Shown here in pieces: positions 12,243-13,810 of a stretch of DNA of 13,810 bases; position 1 is the stretch's first letter, and each line of letters begins with the position of its first letter. This DNA is from an uncultured Prevotella sp. (GTDB lineage: Bacteria; Bacteroidota; Bacteroidia; Bacteroidales; Bacteroidaceae). A program made the position numbers and the translations under genes. The notes beneath the pieces are model-generated. The model was not told the DNA's origin and did not search any database. It saw only the letters and a list, made by a program, of their open reading frames with translations. The DNA lies in assembly GCA_900555035.1 (NCBI GenBank), contig USJX01000074.1:1-13810 (forward strand), in the 5' to 3' direction.

Positions 12243-13694
12243 ATGAATAAAATAATTAATTTAGCTAAATTATTTAGTTTCTTAGTTCTTCTATTATTGT
12301 ATTCTTGTTCTTCTGAAGTTGAAGTAGATAATAGTTCTTTTTCTAAAGTAAGTAAAGAACCTTTAAAAATCAATGTGTTGGATAGTTCTGATACAAGAAG
12401 TTTTATAAGTGGTACAGCTTTGCCAGATGACTGTGTATTTAAAATATATGTGTACACCTATGAAGGAGATTTGATGGGTGAAAATCGACGTAATCCGCAA
12501 TTGTTCTCTAGTCCTGATGGCGTTCCAGTTCATTATAAAGATGGAATATGTACTGTTAATGAGGATGTTTTCTTACCAACCGATAAGCATGTGCTGGTTT
12601 ATGCCATTTTCGAGAATGGAGATGCTAAGTCCTTGGCTAAGGGGTTTAATATAAGTATAGATAAACAAGAGGATTTTCTTTATGGGGATCAAGAGGGTGA
12701 TGTTGTTGATCCTATGAAACCTGTAGCAAATATTAGGTTTTTTCATGAAATGAGTAGAGTTACTCTGAATATAAGAAAATCGGAAGATAATAAAAAAGTA
12801 TATGATATTCCGACTTTAACAGTTAAGAACATTATTGGAGAAGTTAATTATAGCCATCCTGCTCTCTATTTAGAATACAAAACGGTAAGTTCTGTACTAA
12901 CGGATTTAGTTGTTAAAACAAATAATTCGAAATTAGCTTCATCGTCTGATGTTGTAACAGCGGATTTCTTGCTATTCCCAAAAAATCATGAGAATATTGC
13001 TATAGAAATAGGTAATGGAGCGGAAAGTACGTCTTTTAAATTAACTCCATATATATTTTGTCCAGGTAGTGGTGATCATTATACTTTTAATGTAACTTTG
13101 AATGGTGAAAATAGCTCTATAATTGAAAAAGAGCATGAGTATGTTGATTTAGGACTTCCTTCTGGCATAAAATGGGCTACACATAATTTAGATATTAGTT
13201 TACCAAACAAAGAAACGGCTTCACCTGAGGATTGGGGAGGCTATTATGGATGGGCTGATCCTACAGGAAGACAAATTTCTGATGAAGAAGATGATTATCC
13301 GAATTCAACTCCTCCTTCTTCTATTTGTGGTACTGATTATGATATTGCGCATGTGCAATGGGGTAAAAAATGGCGTCTTCCTACGGATAAAGAACAACAA
13401 GAGTTGTTTGAAAAGTGTAAATGGAAACAAGAAACAATTAATGGTAAGAAGTGTTATAGAGTAACTGGCCCTAATGGAAATTCTGTAATATTCCCAAGAG
13501 CTAATATGATTTATTCTCATAATAGTAGTTGGGATAATACGGGAACTGGGTATTATATGTCTGGAGAGTGTTTTAAGAGTAGTGATGGTTTTTTGATAAG
13601 TATACTTCAGTTGGGGGAAGATACTTCTATTGCTTTTGATCGTTGGGCTGCGCATAGAAGTTGGCATCTTTCTGTTCGTCCTGTCACCAAATAA
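12243..13694 (+). CDS. Fimbrillin with FISUMP-like C-terminal domain, putative tip adhesin
   Basis: ATG 12243 gives 483 residues (GTG 12237 would add two). The lipoprotein signal ends in LLYSC (Cys22). Residues about 40-287 are a fimbrillin domain homologous to the preceding gene (GTALPDDCVFKIYVY, DKQEDFLYG, EMSRVTLNIR, VVTADFLLFP), with a Thr-Arg motif at R52. Instead of the normal last strand, a C-terminal domain of about 185 residues begins at EYVDLGLPSGIKWATHNL and contains YYGWAD, GKKWRLPTDKEQQELF, GNSVIFPRA and the final SWHLSVRPV. This is the pattern of the FISUMP/DUF1566-like family, often on surface proteins. The layout suits a tip adhesin at the distal end. Codons are visibly more A/T-rich than in the upstream genes, suggesting recent exchange or fast diversification. 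Confidence 0.82.
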   Translation: MNKIINLAKLFSFLVLLLLYSCSSEVEVDNSSFSKVSKEPLKINVLDSSDTRSFISGTALPDDCVFKIYVYTYEGDLMGENRRNPQLFSSPDGVPVHYKDGICTVNEDVFLPTDKHVLVYAIFENGDAKSLAKGFNISIDKQEDFLYGDQEGDVVDPMKPVANIRFFHEMSRVTLNIRKSEDNKKVYDIPTLTVKNIIGEVNYSHPALYLEYKTVSSVLTDLVVKTNNSKLASSSDVVTADFLLFPKNHENIAIEIGNGAESTSFKLTPYIFCPGSGDHYTFNVTLNGENSSIIEKEHEYVDLGLPSGIKWATHNLDISLPNKETASPEDWGGYYGWADPTGRQISDEEDDYPNSTPPSSICGTDYDIAHVQWGKKWRLPTDKEQQELFEKCKWKQETINGKKCYRVTGPNGNSVIFPRANMIYSHNSSWDNTGTGYYMSGECFKSSDGFLISILQLGEDTSIAFDRWAAHRSWHLSVRPVTK

Positions 13695-13810
13695 TTTGGC
13701 AAGTTCTAAATACAATACTGCGTTAAATTAATATTTAATCTCCTGTAAATCAATGACTTATATTAAGAAATGCTTATGAAAACTTAACTATAAAAAGTTG
13801 GTCAAGTCGC
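13695..13810. other. AT-rich tail, no gene seen
   Basis: This stretch of 116 bases after the last stop has no convincing ORF, promoter or terminator. A short imperfect A/T inverted repeat lies around 13722-13740, and AACTT and AAGTT near 13780-13800 could form a weak hairpin. The operon may continue beyond the window. Confidence 0.5.

Overview
The window looks like a chromosomal segment of a Bacteroidales bacterium, most likely Prevotella/Segatella-like. The evidence is: promoters of the Bacteroidetes type (TTTG, a spacer of 20-21, then TAnnTTTG), little Shine-Dalgarno signal, signal peptides ending in Ala-Gln, an UpxY-type NusG-like antiterminator, and fimbrillin-type lipoproteins. The genus is an inference; there is no rRNA or other marker gene here.

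Layout. Positions 1-560 are AT-rich and non-coding. They hold two related 31-bp repeat units, each with its own distant complementary arm; the bases that differ between the units are matched by differences in the arms. A TPR-repeat protein (561-1433, +) follows and ends in a strong hairpin terminator, next to a second, nested inverted repeat (1514-1572). On the minus strand are a MATE-family multidrug/Na+ efflux transporter (2944-1583) and a small helical protein of unknown function (3401-3000). The small gene has a clear promoter about 230 nt upstream, so its mRNA should carry a long 5' leader.

The main interest is the plus-strand cluster from 3787 to 13694. One well-formed promoter, overlapped by a hairpin-forming palindrome, precedes seven tightly spaced genes with no visible internal terminator or promoter. 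In order they are: an UpxY/NusG-like antiterminator; a secreted protein with a beta-propeller-like region and an OmpA-like C-terminus; a secreted protein with helical repeats and a caspase-like (clan CD, C14) peptidase domain; a carboxypeptidase-regulatory-domain/beta-barrel outer-membrane protein; and three fimbrillin-type lipoproteins. The last of these carries a FISUMP-like (Fibrobacter succinogenes major paralogous domain) C-terminus, as a fimbrial tip adhesin might.

How the genes may work together (inference). The propeller and caspase proteins share a homologous module of about 130 residues that I cannot name, so they probably act in the same complex. The caspase keeps the Cys/His dyad and the two acidic residues that in metacaspases select Arg or Lys at P1. 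Two of the three fimbrillins have a Thr-Arg motif near residue 51, close to where gingipains (also clan CD) cut fimbrillins of Porphyromonas gingivalis. A testable reading is that this operon encodes a surface fimbria-like structure together with its own maturation protease, anchored to the wall and outer membrane and switched on by a dedicated antiterminator.
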